DNA of 64,000 nucleotides from Agrococcus sp. KRD186 (GTDB taxonomy: Bacteria; Actinomycetota; Actinomycetes; Actinomycetales; Microbacteriaceae). The notes under the pieces are model-generated. The model worked only from the letters and a program-made list of their open reading frames with translations, had not been told where the DNA came from and ran no database searches. A program made the position numbers and the translations under genes. How positions within the stretch are numbered: the stretch's first letter is position 1; each line of letters begins with the position of its first letter. This document shows positions 18,089 through 29,926 of the stretch, piece by piece. The stretch lies in contig NZ_JABFAP010000001.1 in NCBI RefSeq assembly GCF_017168255.1, forward strand, positions 2,797,856 to 2,861,855, read 5' to 3'.

Positions 18089-18284
18089 CGACAGGTTGCA
18101 AACGCGGCGTTTCAGGTCGCTCACTGCTCTGGCTGTGCACAGGTCGATCACGAACCTGGGCCGCGGGCAGCCCCAACGAGAACTTCACCGGATTCGAGTG
18201 CGGCATGGCCGTGCTCGGCATCGGTGCGCGCCCCTTGTGGGCATTGACAGAAGAACAGCGGTGCACTCGAGCAGTGCGTTGCGA

Positions 18285-18301
18285 GCAGCCTGAACGGCTG
18301 C
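18285..18301 (+). promoter_or_regulatory. Leader hairpin before rpsJ
   Basis: GCAGCC (18285-18290) and GGCTGC (18296-18301) pair around TGAAC, ending 22 bases before the rpsJ start. In E. coli, L4 represses this operon through its leader; a similar role here is untested. Confidence 0.4.
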
Positions 18302-18323
18302 GTCGACAGGAAGAGAGTCAGCC

Positions 18324-18632
18324 ATGGCGGGACAGAAGATCCGCATCCGACTGAAGTCGTACGACCACGAGGTCATCGACTCTTCGGCGCGCAAGATCGT
18401 CGACACCGTGACCCGTGCGGGCGCGACGGTGGTGGGCCCTGTGCCGCTGCCGACCGAGAAGAACGTGGTCGTGGTGATCCGTTCACCTCACAAGTACAAG
18501 GACAGCCGCGAGCACTTCGAGAAGCGCACGCACAAGCGACTCATCGACATCATCGACCCGACGCCGAAGGCTGTCGACTCGCTCATGCGCCTCGACCTGC
18601 CCGCTGACGTCAACATCGAGATCAAGCTCTAA
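18324..18632 (+). CDS. rpsJ: 30S ribosomal protein S10
   Basis: A 102-residue S10 (NusE), typical in length and sequence ([15 protein letters not shown] start, [24 protein letters not shown] end). It is a 30S head protein that also acts in NusB-dependent antitermination. First gene of the S10 operon, with eight bases to rplC. Confidence 0.97.
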   Translation: MAGQKIRIRLKSYDHEVIDSSARKIVDTVTRAGATVVGPVPLPTEKNVVVVIRSPHKYKDSREHFEKRTHKRLIDIIDPTPKAVDSLMRLDLPADVNIEIKL

Positions 18633-18640
18633 GGAACGCC

Positions 18641-19291
18641 ATGTCGAAGATCATGACGACTCGCGGCCTGCTCGGCAAGAAGCTCGGGATGACCCAGGTC
18701 TGGGATGAGCAGAACAAGCTCGTCCCGGTCACGGTGCTCGAGATCACGCCGAACGTGGTCACGCAGATCCGCACGCCCGAGAAGGACGGCTACGCAGCCA
18801 TCCAGATCGCCGCCGGCCAGATCGACCCGCGCAAGGTCAACAAGCCCGCTGCCGGCCACTTCGAGGCCGCCGGCGTCACGCCGCGCCGCCACATCACCGA
18901 GGTCCGCACGGACAACGCCGCTGAGTACGAGCTCGGCCAGGAGCTGACGGTCGACCTGTTCGGCGTCGGCCAGAAGGTCGACGTCGTCGGCACGTCCAAG
19001 GGCAAGGGCTTCGCCGGTGTCATGAAGCGTCACAACTTCGCCGGCGTCTCCGCCTCGCACGGTGCCCACCGCAACCACCGCAAGCCCGGCTCCATCGGTG
19101 CCTCGGCAACGCCCAGCCGCGTCTTCCGCGGCAAGCGCATGCCCGGCCGCATGGGCACGGACCGCGTCTCGGTGCTGAACCTCACGATCCACTCGGTCGA
19201 CGCCGAGCAGGGTCTCATGCTCGTCAAGGGCGCCGTCCCCGGCGCTCGCGGCCGTCTTGTGTTCGTCCGCAACGCTGTGAAGGGAGCCTGA
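18641..19291 (+). CDS. rplC: 50S ribosomal protein L3
   Basis: A 216-residue early assembly protein of the peptidyl-transferase side of 23S rRNA. The conserved loop [23 protein letters not shown] lies near residues 150-172; the position methylated on Gln in E. coli is not Gln here. ATG 18641 gives the standard start, [21 protein letters not shown]. It is followed by rplD after two bases. Confidence 0.97.
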   Translation: MSKIMTTRGLLGKKLGMTQVWDEQNKLVPVTVLEITPNVVTQIRTPEKDGYAAIQIAAGQIDPRKVNKPAAGHFEAAGVTPRRHITEVRTDNAAEYELGQELTVDLFGVGQKVDVVGTSKGKGFAGVMKRHNFAGVSASHGAHRNHRKPGSIGASATPSRVFRGKRMPGRMGTDRVSVLNLTIHSVDAEQGLMLVKGAVPGARGRLVFVRNAVKGA

Positions 19292-19293
19292 GC

Positions 19294-20259
19294 ATGACTG
19301 CACAGGTCGCCATCGTCAACGCCGAGGGCAAGCAGGCAGGCTCGATCGAGCTGCCCGCGAGCATCTTCGACGTGCAGACGAACGTTCCGCTCATCCACCA
19401 GGTCGTCGTGGCGCAGCTGGCTGCCGCCCGTCAGGGCACCCACGCGGTCAAGGGTCGCGGCGAGGTCTCCGGCTCCGGCGCCAAGCCCCACAAGCAGAAG
19501 GGCACGGGCCGCGCCCGTCAGGGCTCGATCCGCATGCCGCAGCACCGCGGCGGCGGCATCGTCCACGGCCCCGTGCCGCGCGACTACTCGCAGCGCACGC
19601 CCAAGAAGATGATCGCCGCAGCCCTGCTCGGCGCGCTCTCCGACCGCGCTCGCGGCGGCAAGCTGCACGTCGTCGAGGCGTTCGCAGGCGAGACGCCCAA
19701 GACCCGTGTCGCGGTCGAGATGCTCACGGCACTCGGTGTCGCCAAGAACGTGCTGATCGTGCTGGACCGCGCGGAGGAGACGGCGTTCACCTCGGTGCGC
19801 AACCTCCCCGAGGTGCACGTGCTCACGTGGGACCAGCTCAACGCCTACGACGTGCTCGTCAGCGACGACATCGTCTTCTCGCAGCCGGCCTACGAGGCGT
19901 TCGTCGCCGCGAAGTCGGGCGCGAAGGCAGAGGTCGCCGCAGCTCCCAAGGCTGCGCAGCCCGCCAAGGCCGAGAAGGCTGAGAAGCCGGCCAAGGTCGA
20001 GGTCGTCGAGGACGCGCCGGCTGCTGCCGCCGCTGACTTCGGCGCCGACTCGCACGCCGCGCTGGAGGACGGCTCGGCACCCGAGGGCTTCGAGATCAAG
20101 GGCAACGCCGACTCGATGAAGTTCCACCGCCCCGGCGGTCGCTGGTACGACCAGACCGAGGCCGAAGTGTGGTTCCGCACCGCAGAGGCCGCTGAGGCCG
20201 CAGGCTTCGCCGAGGCCGGCAAGGCCTCGAAGGCTGACAAGGCAGAGAAGGACAACTGA
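19294..20259 (+). CDS. rplD: 50S ribosomal protein L4 with C-terminal extension
   Basis: Residues 1-205 are a normal L4 (the tunnel loop includes [19 protein letters not shown]). The protein continues to 321 residues: a Lys/Ala/Glu linker (about 209-250), then a compact module (about 250-310) with IKGN, KFHRP, WY and [14 protein letters not shown]. That module is repeated at the end of L17 with 51 of 59 residues identical. It would sit on the ribosome surface. The stop overlaps the rplW start by one base. In enteric bacteria L4 also autoregulates the S10 operon. Confidence 0.96.
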   Translation: MTAQVAIVNAEGKQAGSIELPASIFDVQTNVPLIHQVVVAQLAAARQGTHAVKGRGEVSGSGAKPHKQKGTGRARQGSIRMPQHRGGGIVHGPVPRDYSQRTPKKMIAAALLGALSDRARGGKLHVVEAFAGETPKTRVAVEMLTALGVAKNVLIVLDRAEETAFTSVRNLPEVHVLTWDQLNAYDVLVSDDIVFSQPAYEAFVAAKSGAKAEVAAAPKAAQPAKAEKAEKPAKVEVVEDAPAAAAADFGADSHAALEDGSAPEGFEIKGNADSMKFHRPGGRWYDQTEAEVWFRTAEAAEAAGFAEAGKASKADKAEKDN

Positions 20260-20558
20260 TGAGCGGCTACAACAAGGACCCTCGCGACGTCATCATCCGA
20301 CCGATCGTGTCGGAGAAGAGCTACGCGCTCATCGACATGGGCAGCTACACGTTCGAGGTCGACCCTCGTGCCACCAAGACGGAGATCAAGCTCGCCATCG
20401 AGAAGATCTTCAGCGTCAAGGTCGAGCGCGTCAACACACTGAACCGCATCGGGAAGTCGCGCCGCACCCGCTTCGGCACCGGCAAGCGCAAGGACACCAA
20501 GCGCGCCATCGTCAAGCTGAAGTCCGGCTCGATCGACATCTTCACGGCTGTCGGCTGA
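20259..20558 (+). CDS. rplW: 50S ribosomal protein L23
   Basis: A 99-residue protein at the polypeptide exit, docking site for trigger factor and [18 protein letters not shown] near the N-terminus and the KRAIVKL strand are typical. It overlaps the rplD stop by one base. Confidence 0.96.
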   Translation: MSGYNKDPRDVIIRPIVSEKSYALIDMGSYTFEVDPRATKTEIKLAIEKIFSVKVERVNTLNRIGKSRRTRFGTGKRKDTKRAIVKLKSGSIDIFTAVG

Positions 20559-20576
20559 GACTGAAGGAACGAGAAC

Positions 20577-21416
20577 ATGGCTATTCGCAAGTACAAGCCG
20601 ACGACCCCGGGTCGTCGAGGCTCGTCCGTCGCCGACTTCGCTGAGATCACACGGTCGACGCCCGAGAAGTCGCTGCTCCGCCCGCTGCCCAAGACGGGCG
20701 GCCGCAACAACACCGGTCGCATCACCACGCGGCACATCGGTGGCGGTCACAAGCGCCAGTACCGCGTCATCGACTTCCGTCGCAATGACAAGGACGGCGT
20801 GAACGCCCGCGTCGCGCACATCGAGTACGACCCCAACCGCACGGCGCGCATCGCGCTGCTGCACTTCGAGGACGGCACGAAGCGCTACATCCTGGCCCCG
20901 AACAAGCTCGGACAGGGCGACGTCGTGGAGTCGGGCGCAGGCGCCGACATCAAGCCGGGCAACAACCTGCCGATGCGCAACATCCCCACCGGTACGGTCA
21001 TCCACGCAGTGGAGCTCCGCCCCGGCGGCGGCGCCAAGATGGCTCGTTCGGCGGGCGCCTCGGTGCGTCTGGTCGCGAAGGACGGCCCCTACGTGCAGCT
21101 CCGCCTGCCGTCGGGCGAGATCCGCAACGTCGACGCGCGCTGCCGCGCAACGATCGGCGAGGTCGGCAACGCCGAGCAGTCGAACATCAACTGGGGCAAG
21201 GCCGGCCGCAAGCGCTGGCTCGGTGTCCGCCCGACCGTCCGCGGTGTCGCGATGAACCCGGTCGACCACCCGCACGGTGGTGGCGAGGGCAAGACGAGCG
21301 GTGGCCGCCACCCCGTCAGCCCCTGGGGCCAGGCAGAGGGCCGCACCCGTCGGCCCAACAAGCCGAGTGACAAGCTCATCGTCCGTCGCCGTTCGACCGG
21401 CAAGAAGAAGCGCTAG
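20577..21416 (+). CDS. rplB: 50S ribosomal protein L2
   Basis: A 279-residue core protein needed for peptidyl transfer and subunit joining. The signature [12 protein letters not shown] with its essential histidine lies near residue 230. Length and sequence are normal. It lies 18 bases downstream of rplW. Confidence 0.98.
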   Translation: MAIRKYKPTTPGRRGSSVADFAEITRSTPEKSLLRPLPKTGGRNNTGRITTRHIGGGHKRQYRVIDFRRNDKDGVNARVAHIEYDPNRTARIALLHFEDGTKRYILAPNKLGQGDVVESGAGADIKPGNNLPMRNIPTGTVIHAVELRPGGGAKMARSAGASVRLVAKDGPYVQLRLPSGEIRNVDARCRATIGEVGNAEQSNINWGKAGRKRWLGVRPTVRGVAMNPVDHPHGGGEGKTSGGRHPVSPWGQAEGRTRRPNKPSDKLIVRRRSTGKKKR

Positions 21417-21428
21417 TAGGAGAGTCCG

Positions 21429-21710
21429 ATGCCCCGCAGCCTCAAGAAGGGTCCGTTCGTCGACGACCACCTCCTCACCAAGGTGGTTCGCCAGAACGAG
21501 GCCAGCAGCAAGAACGTCATCAAGACGTGGTCGCGCCGTTCGATGATCGTGCCGGCCATGCTCGGTCACACGATCGCCGTGCACGACGGTCGCAAGCACA
21601 TCCCGGTCTTCGTCACCGAGACGATGGTCGGCCACAAGCTGGGCGAGTTCGCGCCCACCCGTACCTTCCGTGGACACGTGAAGGACGACAAGAAGGGCCG
21701 TCGCCGCTAA
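21429..21710 (+). CDS. rpsS: 30S ribosomal protein S19
   Basis: A 93-residue 30S head protein, with typical [14 protein letters not shown] start, [16 protein letters not shown] motif and basic C-terminus. AGGAGAG precedes the ATG. Confidence 0.97.
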   Translation: MPRSLKKGPFVDDHLLTKVVRQNEASSKNVIKTWSRRSMIVPAMLGHTIAVHDGRKHIPVFVTETMVGHKLGEFAPTRTFRGHVKDDKKGRRR

Positions 21711-21737
21711 GCGCGGTGACGGAAGAAGGAGAAGGCA

Positions 21738-22106
21738 ATGGTTGAGTCGATCGCTCGCGTTCGTCACATCCGCGTGACCCCTCAGAAGGCCCGCCGTGTC
21801 GTCGACATGATTCGCGGCAAGCAGGCAGAGGAAGCCCTCGCGATCCTGAAGTTCGCCCCGCAGGGCGCCTCGGAGCCGGTGTACAAGCTCGTCGCCTCGG
21901 CGATGGCGAACGCCCGGGTCAAGGCCGATGCGACGAACGAGTTCCTCGACGAGCAGGACCTCTACGTGTCCCGCATCTTCGTCGACGAGGGCACCACGCT
22001 CAAGCGGTTCCAGCCGCGTGCACAGGGTCGCGCGTTCCGCATCAACAAGCGGACGAGCCACATCACCGTCGTGCTCGCGACGCCGACCACGGAGGACGAG
22101 AAGTAA
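21738..22106 (+). CDS. rplV: 50S ribosomal protein L22
   Basis: A 122-residue protein lining the exit tunnel. The start [20 protein letters not shown] and the beta-hairpin region [16 protein letters not shown] are typical; no macrolide-resistance insertion is seen in the loop. The stop shares one base with the rpsC start (TAATG). Confidence 0.97.
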   Translation: MVESIARVRHIRVTPQKARRVVDMIRGKQAEEALAILKFAPQGASEPVYKLVASAMANARVKADATNEFLDEQDLYVSRIFVDEGTTLKRFQPRAQGRAFRINKRTSHITVVLATPTTEDEK

Positions 22107-22849
22107 TGGGACAGAAGGTCAACCCGTACGGCTTCCGCCTCGGCATCACCACCGACCACGTGTCGCGCTGGTTCGCCGAGTCGACGAAGCCGGGACAGCG
22201 CTACGCCGACTACGTGGCTGAGGACGTCCGCATCCGCAAGATGCTGATCACCAGCCTCGACCGCGCCGGCGTCGCCCGCATCGAGATCGAGCGCACCAAG
22301 GACCGCGTCCGCGTCGACATCCATACCGCCCGTCCGGGCATCGTGATCGGTCGCCGTGGCGCCGAGGCCGAGCGCATCCGCGCCGACCTCGAGAAGCTCA
22401 CCGGCAAGCAGATCCAGCTGAACATCCTCGAGGTCAAGAACCCCGAGGGCTCGGCGCAGCTCGTCGCGCAGGGCATCGCCGAGCAGCTCAGTGCTCGCGT
22501 GGCCTTCCGCCGCGCGATGCGCAAGGGCCTGCAGTCGGCGCAGCGCGCCGGCGCCAAGGGCGTCAAGATCAAGGTGTCGGGTCGTCTCGGCGGCGCCGAG
22601 ATGAGCCGCAGCGAGCAGTACCGCGAGGGCCGCGTGCCCCTGCACACGCTGCGGTCGAACATCGACTACGGCTTCTACGAGGCCCGCACCACCTTCGGCC
22701 GCATCGGCGTGAAGGTCTGGATCTACAACGGTGAGCTCACCAACCGCGAGCTGGCTCGCGAGCAGGCGAACCAGAAGCCGCAGCAGCGCGAGCGCCGGGG
22801 TCCCCGTCGCGACGCAGCTCCGGCCGCAGCAGGAGCAGAGGCGAAGTAA
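22106..22849 (+). CDS. rpsC: 30S ribosomal protein S3
   Basis: A 247-residue mRNA-entry protein with a KH domain ([19 protein letters not shown] near residues 88-106) and the C-terminal domain [18 protein letters not shown] basic Gln/Arg/Ala-rich tail covers the last 30 residues. It overlaps one base with both neighbours. Confidence 0.97.
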   Translation: MGQKVNPYGFRLGITTDHVSRWFAESTKPGQRYADYVAEDVRIRKMLITSLDRAGVARIEIERTKDRVRVDIHTARPGIVIGRRGAEAERIRADLEKLTGKQIQLNILEVKNPEGSAQLVAQGIAEQLSARVAFRRAMRKGLQSAQRAGAKGVKIKVSGRLGGAEMSRSEQYREGRVPLHTLRSNIDYGFYEARTTFGRIGVKVWIYNGELTNRELAREQANQKPQQRERRGPRRDAAPAAAGAEAK

Positions 22850-23268
22850 TGCTTATTCCCCGTCGAGTCAAGCACCGCAAGCAGCACCACCCGAACCGTC
22901 GTGGCCAGGCCACCGGCGGCACGGCCGTGTCGTTCGGTGACTACGGCATCCAGGCCCTCACGCCTGCGTATGTCACGAACCGCCAGATCGAGGCCGCACG
23001 TATTGCCATGACGCGTCACATCAAGCGCGGTGGCAAGGTGTGGATCAACATCTACCCCGACCGTCCGCTCACGAAGAAGCCTGCTGAGACCCGCATGGGT
23101 TCCGGCAAGGGTTCGCCCGAGTGGTGGGTCGCGAACGTCAAGCCGGGCCGCGTCCTGTTCGAGGTCGCCGGTGTCGAAGAGGAGCTCGCCCGCGAGGCGA
23201 TGACGCGAGCCATCCACAAGCTGCCGCTCAAGGCACGCATCATCAAGCGCGAGGAGGCTGACGCATAA
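22849..23268 (+). CDS. rplP: 50S ribosomal protein L16
   Basis: A 139-residue protein near the A-site tRNA elbow. [14 protein letters not shown] and [20 protein letters not shown] are the family signatures. Start and stop each overlap a neighbour by one base, so rpsC, rplP and rpmC are translationally coupled. Confidence 0.97.
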   Translation: MLIPRRVKHRKQHHPNRRGQATGGTAVSFGDYGIQALTPAYVTNRQIEAARIAMTRHIKRGGKVWINIYPDRPLTKKPAETRMGSGKGSPEWWVANVKPGRVLFEVAGVEEELAREAMTRAIHKLPLKARIIKREEADA

Positions 23269-23585
23269 TGGCGATCGGTTCCAAGGAGCTCATGCCCGCC
23301 GAGCTCGCCACCCTCGATGACGAGCGACTCGTCGTCGAGCTGAAGCGGGCCAAGGAAGAGCTGTTCAACCTGCGCTTCCAGTCGGCCACCGGCCAGCTGG
23401 AGTCGCACGGCCGCCTGCGCGCTGTCAAGCGCGACATCGCGCGGCTCTACACCGTGATCCGTGAGCGCGAGCTCGGCATCAGCGCCTCCCCGGCGCCCGT
23501 CGAGAAGCCTGCGGACAAGAAGAAGTCGAAGAAGGCCGACGAGGCCAAGGCTTCTGAGAATGACGAGAAGGCTGAGGACAACTGA
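23268..23585 (+). CDS. rpmC: 50S ribosomal protein L29 with charged tail
   Basis: The L29 core ([21 protein letters not shown] and [30 protein letters not shown]) fills about residues 8-72. Typical L29 has 60-70 residues; this one has 105 because of a Lys/Asp/Glu/Ala-rich tail ([20 protein letters not shown]). The tail probably projects from the tunnel-exit region. It overlaps rplP and rpsQ by one base each. Confidence 0.95.
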   Translation: MAIGSKELMPAELATLDDERLVVELKRAKEELFNLRFQSATGQLESHGRLRAVKRDIARLYTVIRERELGISASPAPVEKPADKKKSKKADEAKASENDEKAEDN

Positions 23586-23869
23586 TGGCTACCGAGCAGC
23601 CCAAGGACGACACCGTCCAGCGCGGCTACCGCAAGTCGCGCATCGGCTACGTCACCTCCGACAAGATGGACAAGACTGTCGTCGTCGAGGTCGAGGACCG
23701 CGTCAAGCACGCCCTGTACGGCAAGGTGCTCCGCAAGTCCTCGAAGGTGAAGGCGCACGACGAGCAGAACGCAGCCGGTATCGGCGACCGCGTGATGATC
23801 GCCGAGACCCGCCCGATGAGCGCCACCAAGCGGTGGCGCGTCGTCGAGATCCTCGAGAAGGCCAAGTAG
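23585..23869 (+). CDS. rpsQ: 30S ribosomal protein S17
   Basis: A 94-residue OB-fold 16S-binding protein with typical [22 protein letters not shown] and [24 protein letters not shown] stretches. It ends 26 bases before rplN. Confidence 0.97.
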   Translation: MATEQPKDDTVQRGYRKSRIGYVTSDKMDKTVVVEVEDRVKHALYGKVLRKSSKVKAHDEQNAAGIGDRVMIAETRPMSATKRWRVVEILEKAK

Positions 23870-23895
23870 GCCTCGGCCTCGAAGGAGATCCAGAC

Positions 23896-24264
23896 ATGAT
23901 TCAGCAGGAATCCCGCATCAAGGTTGCCGACAACACCGGCGCCAAGGAGCTCCTGACCATTCGCGTGCTCGGCGGCTCCGGCCGCCGCTACGCCGGCCTC
24001 GGTGACACCATCGTGGCCACGGTCAAGGACGCCATCCCCGGCGGCAACGTCAAGAAGGGCGACGTGGTCAAGGCCGTCGTCGTCCGCACCGTGAAGTCGA
24101 CGCGTCGCGCCGACGGCTCGTACATCAAGTTCGACGAGAACGCAGCAGTCATCCTGAAGACGGACGGCGACCCCCGCGGCACTCGCATCTTCGGACCCGT
24201 CGGTCGCGAGCTCCGCGACAAGCGCTTCATGAAGATCGTGTCGCTCGCACCGGAGGTGATCTGA
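23896..24264 (+). CDS. rplN: 50S ribosomal protein L14
   Basis: A 122-residue protein of the subunit interface. It begins [23 protein letters not shown] 23896 follows AAGGAG. The frame runs further upstream but only as a shadow of rpmC and rpsQ. First gene of the spc group. Confidence 0.97.
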   Translation: MIQQESRIKVADNTGAKELLTIRVLGGSGRRYAGLGDTIVATVKDAIPGGNVKKGDVVKAVVVRTVKSTRRADGSYIKFDENAAVILKTDGDPRGTRIFGPVGRELRDKRFMKIVSLAPEVI

Positions 24265-24267
24265 CCC

Positions 24268-24639
24268 ATGGCCAGCATCAAGAAGGGCGACCTGGTCCAG
24301 GTGATCGCCGGCGCGCGCGAGTCGCGCGGCGGTGACCGCGGCAAGACCGGTCGCGTCATCCAGGTCCTCACCGAGCAGGACCGAGTGATCGTCGAGGGCA
24401 TCAACCTCGTCACCAAGCACATCAAGGTCGGCCAGACCAACCGCGGCACCCGCACGGGTGGCATCGAGACCCACGAGGCCCCGATCCACGTGTCGAACGT
24501 CGCGCTCGTCGACCCCGAGTCGAAGAAGCCCACGCGCGTCCGCAGCGAGTTCAAGACCGTCGAGAAGAACGGCGCGTCGATCCCGCAGAAGGTTCGCGTC
24601 TCGAGCAAGTCGGGCAAGGAGATCAAGAGCAATGACTGA
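24268..24639 (+). CDS. rplX: 50S ribosomal protein L24
   Basis: A 123-residue assembly initiator with an N-terminal KOW motif ([25 protein letters not shown]). It is slightly longer than average because of a basic C-terminus. It overlaps rplE by eight bases. Confidence 0.96.
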   Translation: MASIKKGDLVQVIAGARESRGGDRGKTGRVIQVLTEQDRVIVEGINLVTKHIKVGQTNRGTRTGGIETHEAPIHVSNVALVDPESKKPTRVRSEFKTVEKNGASIPQKVRVSSKSGKEIKSND

Positions 24640-25192
24640 CACCGCTGTGCGCCTGCCCAGGCTCAAGCAGCAGTACCGCGAGACGATCGTGAAGCAGCTC
24701 CAGGAGGAGTTCGGCTTCACGAACGTCATGCAGGTGCCTGGCCTGACCAAGATCGTCGTCAACACGGGTGTCGGCGAGGCCGCGCGCGACTCGAAGGTGA
24801 TCGATGGCGCGATCCGCGACCTGACGCAGATCACCGGACAGAAGCCGAAGGTCACCGCTGCCCGCAAGTCGATCGCTCAGTTCAAGCTGCGCGACGGCAT
24901 GCCGATCGGCGCGCACGTCACGCTGCGCGGCGACCGGATGTGGGAGTTCCTCGACCGTCTGCTGACGCTCGCCCTCCCGCGCATCCGCGACTTCCGCGGC
25001 CTCGAGCCCAAGCAGTTCGACGGCAACGGCAACTACACCTTCGGCCTCACGGAGCAGTCCGTGTTCCACGAGATCGACCAGGACAAGATCGACCGCGTCC
25101 GCGGCTTCGACATCACCGTCGTCACGACGGCGAAGTCGGACGACGAGGGTCGCGCGCTGCTCAAGGCGCTCGGCTTCCCCTTCAAGTCCTGA
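24632..25192 (+). CDS. rplE: 50S ribosomal protein L5
   Basis: A 186-residue 5S rRNA-binding protein. ATG 24632 gives [17 protein letters not shown]; the typical motifs [35 protein letters not shown] and GNYTFGL follow. The next 82 bases to rpsH hold no gene: rpsN, usually found here, is absent. Confidence 0.97.
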   Translation: MTDTAVRLPRLKQQYRETIVKQLQEEFGFTNVMQVPGLTKIVVNTGVGEAARDSKVIDGAIRDLTQITGQKPKVTAARKSIAQFKLRDGMPIGAHVTLRGDRMWEFLDRLLTLALPRIRDFRGLEPKQFDGNGNYTFGLTEQSVFHEIDQDKIDRVRGFDITVVTTAKSDDEGRALLKALGFPFKS

Positions 25193-25274
25193 CCCCATCG
25201 GCGCCGCCGGCGCCGAGCTGAATTCAAGGTCGCTGTCCGCGGAACGGGCAGCGAAACCAGAACGGAGAACATCC

Positions 25275-25673
25275 ATGACGATGACCGACCCGGTCGCCGA
25301 CATGCTGACGCGTCTGCGCAACGCCAACACGGCGATGCACGACGAGGTCACGCTGCCGTCGTCGAACCTCAAGGCGAACATCGCTGAGATCCTCGAGCGC
25401 GAGGGCTTCATCTCGGGCTGGAAGGTCGAGGACGCACGCGTCGGCAAGACGCTGACGCTGAGCCTCAAGTACGGCACGAACCGCGAGCGCGCGCTCGCCG
25501 GCCTCAAGCGGGTCTCGAAGCCCGGTCTGCGCGTCTACGCGCGATCGACCGAGATCCCCCAGGTGCACGGCGGCCTCGGCGTCGCCATCCTGTCCACGAG
25601 CTCGGGACTCCTCACTGACCGTGAGGCCGAGCAGAAGGGCGTCGGCGGGGAAGTCCTCGCCTACGTGTGGTGA
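25275..25673 (+). CDS. rpsH: 30S ribosomal protein S8
   Basis: A 132-residue protein binding the central domain of 16S rRNA; in E. coli it represses the spc operon. The start [15 protein letters not shown] and the end [12 protein letters not shown]...GGEVLAYVW are typical. A GGAG site precedes ATG 25275. Confidence 0.97.
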   Translation: MTMTDPVADMLTRLRNANTAMHDEVTLPSSNLKANIAEILEREGFISGWKVEDARVGKTLTLSLKYGTNRERALAGLKRVSKPGLRVYARSTEIPQVHGGLGVAILSTSSGLLTDREAEQKGVGGEVLAYVW

Positions 25674-25679
25674 GCTGAC

Positions 25680-26216
25680 ATGTCACGAATCGGACGTCTC
25701 CCCATCGACATCCCCTCGGGTGTCGAGATCTCGGTGAACGACGGCGTCGTCACCGTCAAGGGCCCCAAGGGCGAGCTCACGACCCGCATCGCACAGCCGA
25801 TCGAGGTCGAGGTCACCGACGGCCAGGTGCAGGTCACCCGGCCCGACGACGAGCGTGAGTCGCGCTCGCTGCACGGCCTCACCCGCACCCTCATCGCCAA
25901 CGACATCGTCGGCGTCACGGAGGGCTACTCCAAGTCGCTCGAGGTCGTCGGCACCGGTTACCGCGTGCAGGCGAAGGGCACGGGCCTGGAGTTCGCGCTC
26001 GGCTTCTCACATCCGGTGAACATCGAGCCGCCCGCCGGCATCTCGTTCGCCGTCGAGGGCAACAACAAGGTCACCGTCAGCGGCATCTCCAAGCAGGCCG
26101 TCGGCGAAGTGGCCGCGAATCTCCGCAAGCTGCGCAAGCCTGAGCCCTACAAGGGCAAGGGTGTGCGCTACGCAGGCGAGCAGATCCGCCGCAAGGCTGG
26201 AAAGGCTGGTAAGTGA
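25680..26216 (+). CDS. rplF: 50S ribosomal protein L6
   Basis: A 178-residue protein near the GTPase-associated centre. [17 protein letters not shown] and the C-terminal [22 protein letters not shown] are diagnostic. The stop shares a base with the rplR ATG (TGATG). Confidence 0.97.
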   Translation: MSRIGRLPIDIPSGVEISVNDGVVTVKGPKGELTTRIAQPIEVEVTDGQVQVTRPDDERESRSLHGLTRTLIANDIVGVTEGYSKSLEVVGTGYRVQAKGTGLEFALGFSHPVNIEPPAGISFAVEGNNKVTVSGISKQAVGEVAANLRKLRKPEPYKGKGVRYAGEQIRRKAGKAGK

Positions 26217-26587
26217 TGGGCATCGGTACCCGAGGCAAGAGCAAGTCGGCTGCCCGCGGCCGTCGTCACGCACGCCTCCGCAAGAAGATCGTCGGCACCG
26301 CTTCGGTGCCGCGCATGGTCGTCACCCGCTCGGCACGCCACGTGTTCGTGCAGATCGTCGACGACTCGCAGGGCATCACCGTCGCCTCGGCGTCGACCAT
26401 GGAGGCAGACCTCCGTGCGCTCGACGGCGACAAGACGGCCAAGGCCAAGCGCGTCGGCGAGCTGCTCGCTGAGCGTGCGAAGGCTGCAGGCGTCGAGTCG
26501 GTCGTCTTCGACCGCGGCGGCAACCGCTACGCCGGTCGCGTCGCAGCGATCGCCGACGGCGCACGAGAGGCAGGGCTGGGACTGTGA
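26216..26587 (+). CDS. rplR: 50S ribosomal protein L18
   Basis: A 123-residue 5S rRNA-binding protein ([58 protein letters not shown]). ATG 26216 is taken; the GTG one codon earlier is possible. The stop overlaps the rpsE GTG (GTGA). Confidence 0.96.
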   Translation: MGIGTRGKSKSAARGRRHARLRKKIVGTASVPRMVVTRSARHVFVQIVDDSQGITVASASTMEADLRALDGDKTAKAKRVGELLAERAKAAGVESVVFDRGGNRYAGRVAAIADGAREAGLGL

Positions 26588-27309
26588 GCGAAGAGAACAA
26601 GGACACGCAGGTGACGGACACCACGCAGCAGGCTGCAGCCGGTGCTCCCGCGGCTGAGGCCGGCCAGTCGGCCGACCACCGCGACGAGCCCCGCGAGCAG
26701 CGTCGCGGCAGCCGCGACCGCGGCACGCGCAACGAGCGCGGGCGTCGCGACGACCGCACGGAGAACCAGTTCCTCGAGCGCGTCGTGACGATCAACCGCG
26801 TCTCGAAGGTCGTCAAGGGCGGCCGCCGCTTCAGCTTCACGGCGCTCGTCGTCGTGGGTGACGGCGACGGCATGGTCGGCGTCGGCTACGGCAAGGCGCG
26901 CGAGGTCCCCACCGCAATCTCCAAGGGCGTCGAGGAGGCGAAGAAGAACTTCTTCCGCGTTCCCCGCATCGCCAAGACGATCCCGCACCCGGTGCAGGGC
27001 GAGGCCGCAGCCGGCGTCGTGCTCCTGCGTCCCGCTGCCGCCGGTACCGGCGTCATCGCGGGCGGCCCGGTTCGCGCGGTCCTGGAGTGCGCTGGCATCC
27101 ACGACGTGCTGAGCAAGTCGCTCGGCTCGTCGAACTCCATCAACATCGTCCACGCGACGGTCGCGGCACTGCGCATGCTCGAGGAGCCGCGCGCAGTGGC
27201 AGCCCGTCGTGGTCTCGACGTGGACCGCGTCGTGCCGGAGCGCCTGCTCCGTGCCGAGGCGGAGAACACCAAGCACGAGGCCGAGATCGCGAAGGCGGCA
27301 TCCAAGTGA
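26584..27309 (+). CDS. rpsE: 30S ribosomal protein S5 with N-terminal extension
   Basis: The S5 core ([21 protein letters not shown], then [32 protein letters not shown]) starts near residue 62. It is preceded by an acidic then Arg-rich disordered segment rich in DTTQQ, DEPREQ and RDRGTRN, making 241 residues against about 165 in E. coli. It is translated from GTG overlapping the rplR stop and overlaps rpmD by four bases. S5 takes part in decoding accuracy. Confidence 0.96.
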   Translation: MSEENKDTQVTDTTQQAAAGAPAAEAGQSADHRDEPREQRRGSRDRGTRNERGRRDDRTENQFLERVVTINRVSKVVKGGRRFSFTALVVVGDGDGMVGVGYGKAREVPTAISKGVEEAKKNFFRVPRIAKTIPHPVQGEAAAGVVLLRPAAAGTGVIAGGPVRAVLECAGIHDVLSKSLGSSNSINIVHATVAALRMLEEPRAVAARRGLDVDRVVPERLLRAEAENTKHEAEIAKAASK

Positions 27310-27494
27310 GCAAGCTGAAGATCACGCAGACGAAGTCTGTGATCAGCGAGAAGCAGTACCAGCGCGACACGCTGCGCTCGCTCGGGCTCAAGCGCATCGG
27401 CCAGTCGGTCGAGCGTGAGGACAACCAGCAGAACCGTGGGTACGTCAACACGGTTCGGCACCTCGTCAAGGTCGAGGAGATCCAGAATGACTGA
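27306..27494 (+). CDS. rpmD: 50S ribosomal protein L30
   Basis: A 62-residue protein ([42 protein letters not shown]). GTG 27306 overlaps the rpsE stop (GTGA); the stop overlaps the rplO start by eight bases. Confidence 0.95.
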   Translation: MSKLKITQTKSVISEKQYQRDTLRSLGLKRIGQSVEREDNQQNRGYVNTVRHLVKVEEIQND

Positions 27495-27951
27495 CAAGAA
27501 CGAGTCGGCCGAGCTGCCGTCGCTCAAGGTGCACCACCTCCGGCCCGCGCCGGGCGCGAAGACCGCCCGCACGCGTGTCGGCCGCGGTGAGGCGTCGAAG
27601 GGCAAGACGGCCGGTCGAGGCACGAAGGGCACGAAGGCCCGCTACCAGGTGCGTCCGGGATTCCAGGGCGGCCAGCTCACGAGTGTCATGCGCACTCCGA
27701 AGCTGCGGGGCTTCAAGAACCCGTTCCGCACGGAGTACCAGGTCGTCAACGTGGGCCAGCTGCAGTCGCTGTTCCCCGAGGGCGGCGACGTCACCGTGGC
27801 GGCCCTGGTCGCCAAGGGCGCGGTCCGCAAGAACGAGCTGGTCAAGGTGCTCGCCGGTGGCGAGCTCTCGGTCGCGCTCACGATCGCGGTCGACAAGGTC
27901 TCGGCCGCGGCTGAGCAGAAGATCGTGGCCGCTGGCGGTTCGGTCAAGTAA
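27487..27951 (+). CDS. rplO: 50S ribosomal protein L15
   Basis: A 154-residue late-assembly protein. ATG 27487 gives [23 protein letters not shown], then [19 protein letters not shown]. The last ribosomal gene before secY, it is followed directly by a hairpin. Confidence 0.96.
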   Translation: MTDKNESAELPSLKVHHLRPAPGAKTARTRVGRGEASKGKTAGRGTKGTKARYQVRPGFQGGQLTSVMRTPKLRGFKNPFRTEYQVVNVGQLQSLFPEGGDVTVAALVAKGAVRKNELVKVLAGGELSVALTIAVDKVSAAAEQKIVAAGGSVK

Positions 27952-27960
27952 GTAGGCTGA

Positions 27961-27986
27961 GGGGCGGTCCGTGCGCGGACCGCCCC
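27961..27986 (+). terminator. Hairpin between rplO and secY
   Basis: A perfect 11-bp stem GGGGCGGTCCG (27961-27971) with CGGACCGCCCC (27976-27986), loop TGCG, followed by GATT. It may attenuate transcription from the ribosomal genes into secY. Confidence 0.6.
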
Positions 27987-28012
27987 GATTGCCATTCTCT
28001 GGAAGGCTGCAC

Positions 28013-29344
<1,332 letters not shown>

Positions 29345-29926
29345 ATGTCGAATCTCCTCATCGTGGGCCCGCCTGGTGCGGGCAAAGGCACCCAGGCAGC
29401 GCGCATCGCCGAGGCGCTCGGGGTCCCGGCAGTCTCCACCGGAGACATCTTCCGCCAGAACATCAAGGACCAGACCGAGCTCGGGCAGCGCGTCTCCGCC
29501 ATCCTGGACGCCGGCGAGTACGTGCCCGACTCCCTCACCAACGAGCTGATCGACGATCGGCTCGCGCAGTCCGACGCCGAGCAGGGCTACCTGCTCGACG
29601 GCTACCCGCGCACCGCCGGTCAGGTCGAGTTCCTCGACGGGGTGAACCTCCGCCGCGGCGAGCAGATCGACGCCGTGATCCGCCTGGTCGCTGACACCGA
29701 CGAGATCGTCCGCCGGCTGGCCGCGCGCGCGCAGGACCAGGGGCGCAGCGACGACACCGAGGATGTCATCCGACACCGCCAGGAGGTCTACGAGCGCGAG
29801 ACCGCTCCGCTGGTCGCGATCTTCGCCGAGCGTGGCCTGGTCGTCGAGATCGACGGCATGGGGGCGGTCGACGACGTGACCGAGCGCATCCTCGCCGGCC
29901 TGGCCGAGCGCGGCATCACGGCCTGA
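29345..29926 (+). CDS. adk: Adenylate kinase
   Basis: A 193-residue enzyme interconverting ATP + AMP and 2 ADP. The P-loop [10 protein letters not shown] is at residues 8-17, with the AMP-site STGDIFR and the LLDGYPRT signature. The LID is short and lacks the zinc-cysteine insertion, as usual in actinobacteria. ATG starts directly after the secY TAG, and the stop overlaps map by one base. Confidence 0.97.
   Translation: MSNLLIVGPPGAGKGTQAARIAEALGVPAVSTGDIFRQNIKDQTELGQRVSAILDAGEYVPDSLTNELIDDRLAQSDAEQGYLLDGYPRTAGQVEFLDGVNLRRGEQIDAVIRLVADTDEIVRRLAARAQDQGRSDDTEDVIRHRQEVYERETAPLVAIFAERGLVVEIDGMGAVDDVTERILAGLAERGITA

Noticed and set aside
18245-18250. TTGACA upstream of rpsJ as a second -35 box
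   Set aside because: The hexamer is perfect but no -10-like sequence lies 16-19 bases downstream.
19890-22061. 723-residue antisense frame across rplD-rplV
   Set aside because: It spans several certain ribosomal genes and has no ribosome-binding site or known domain.
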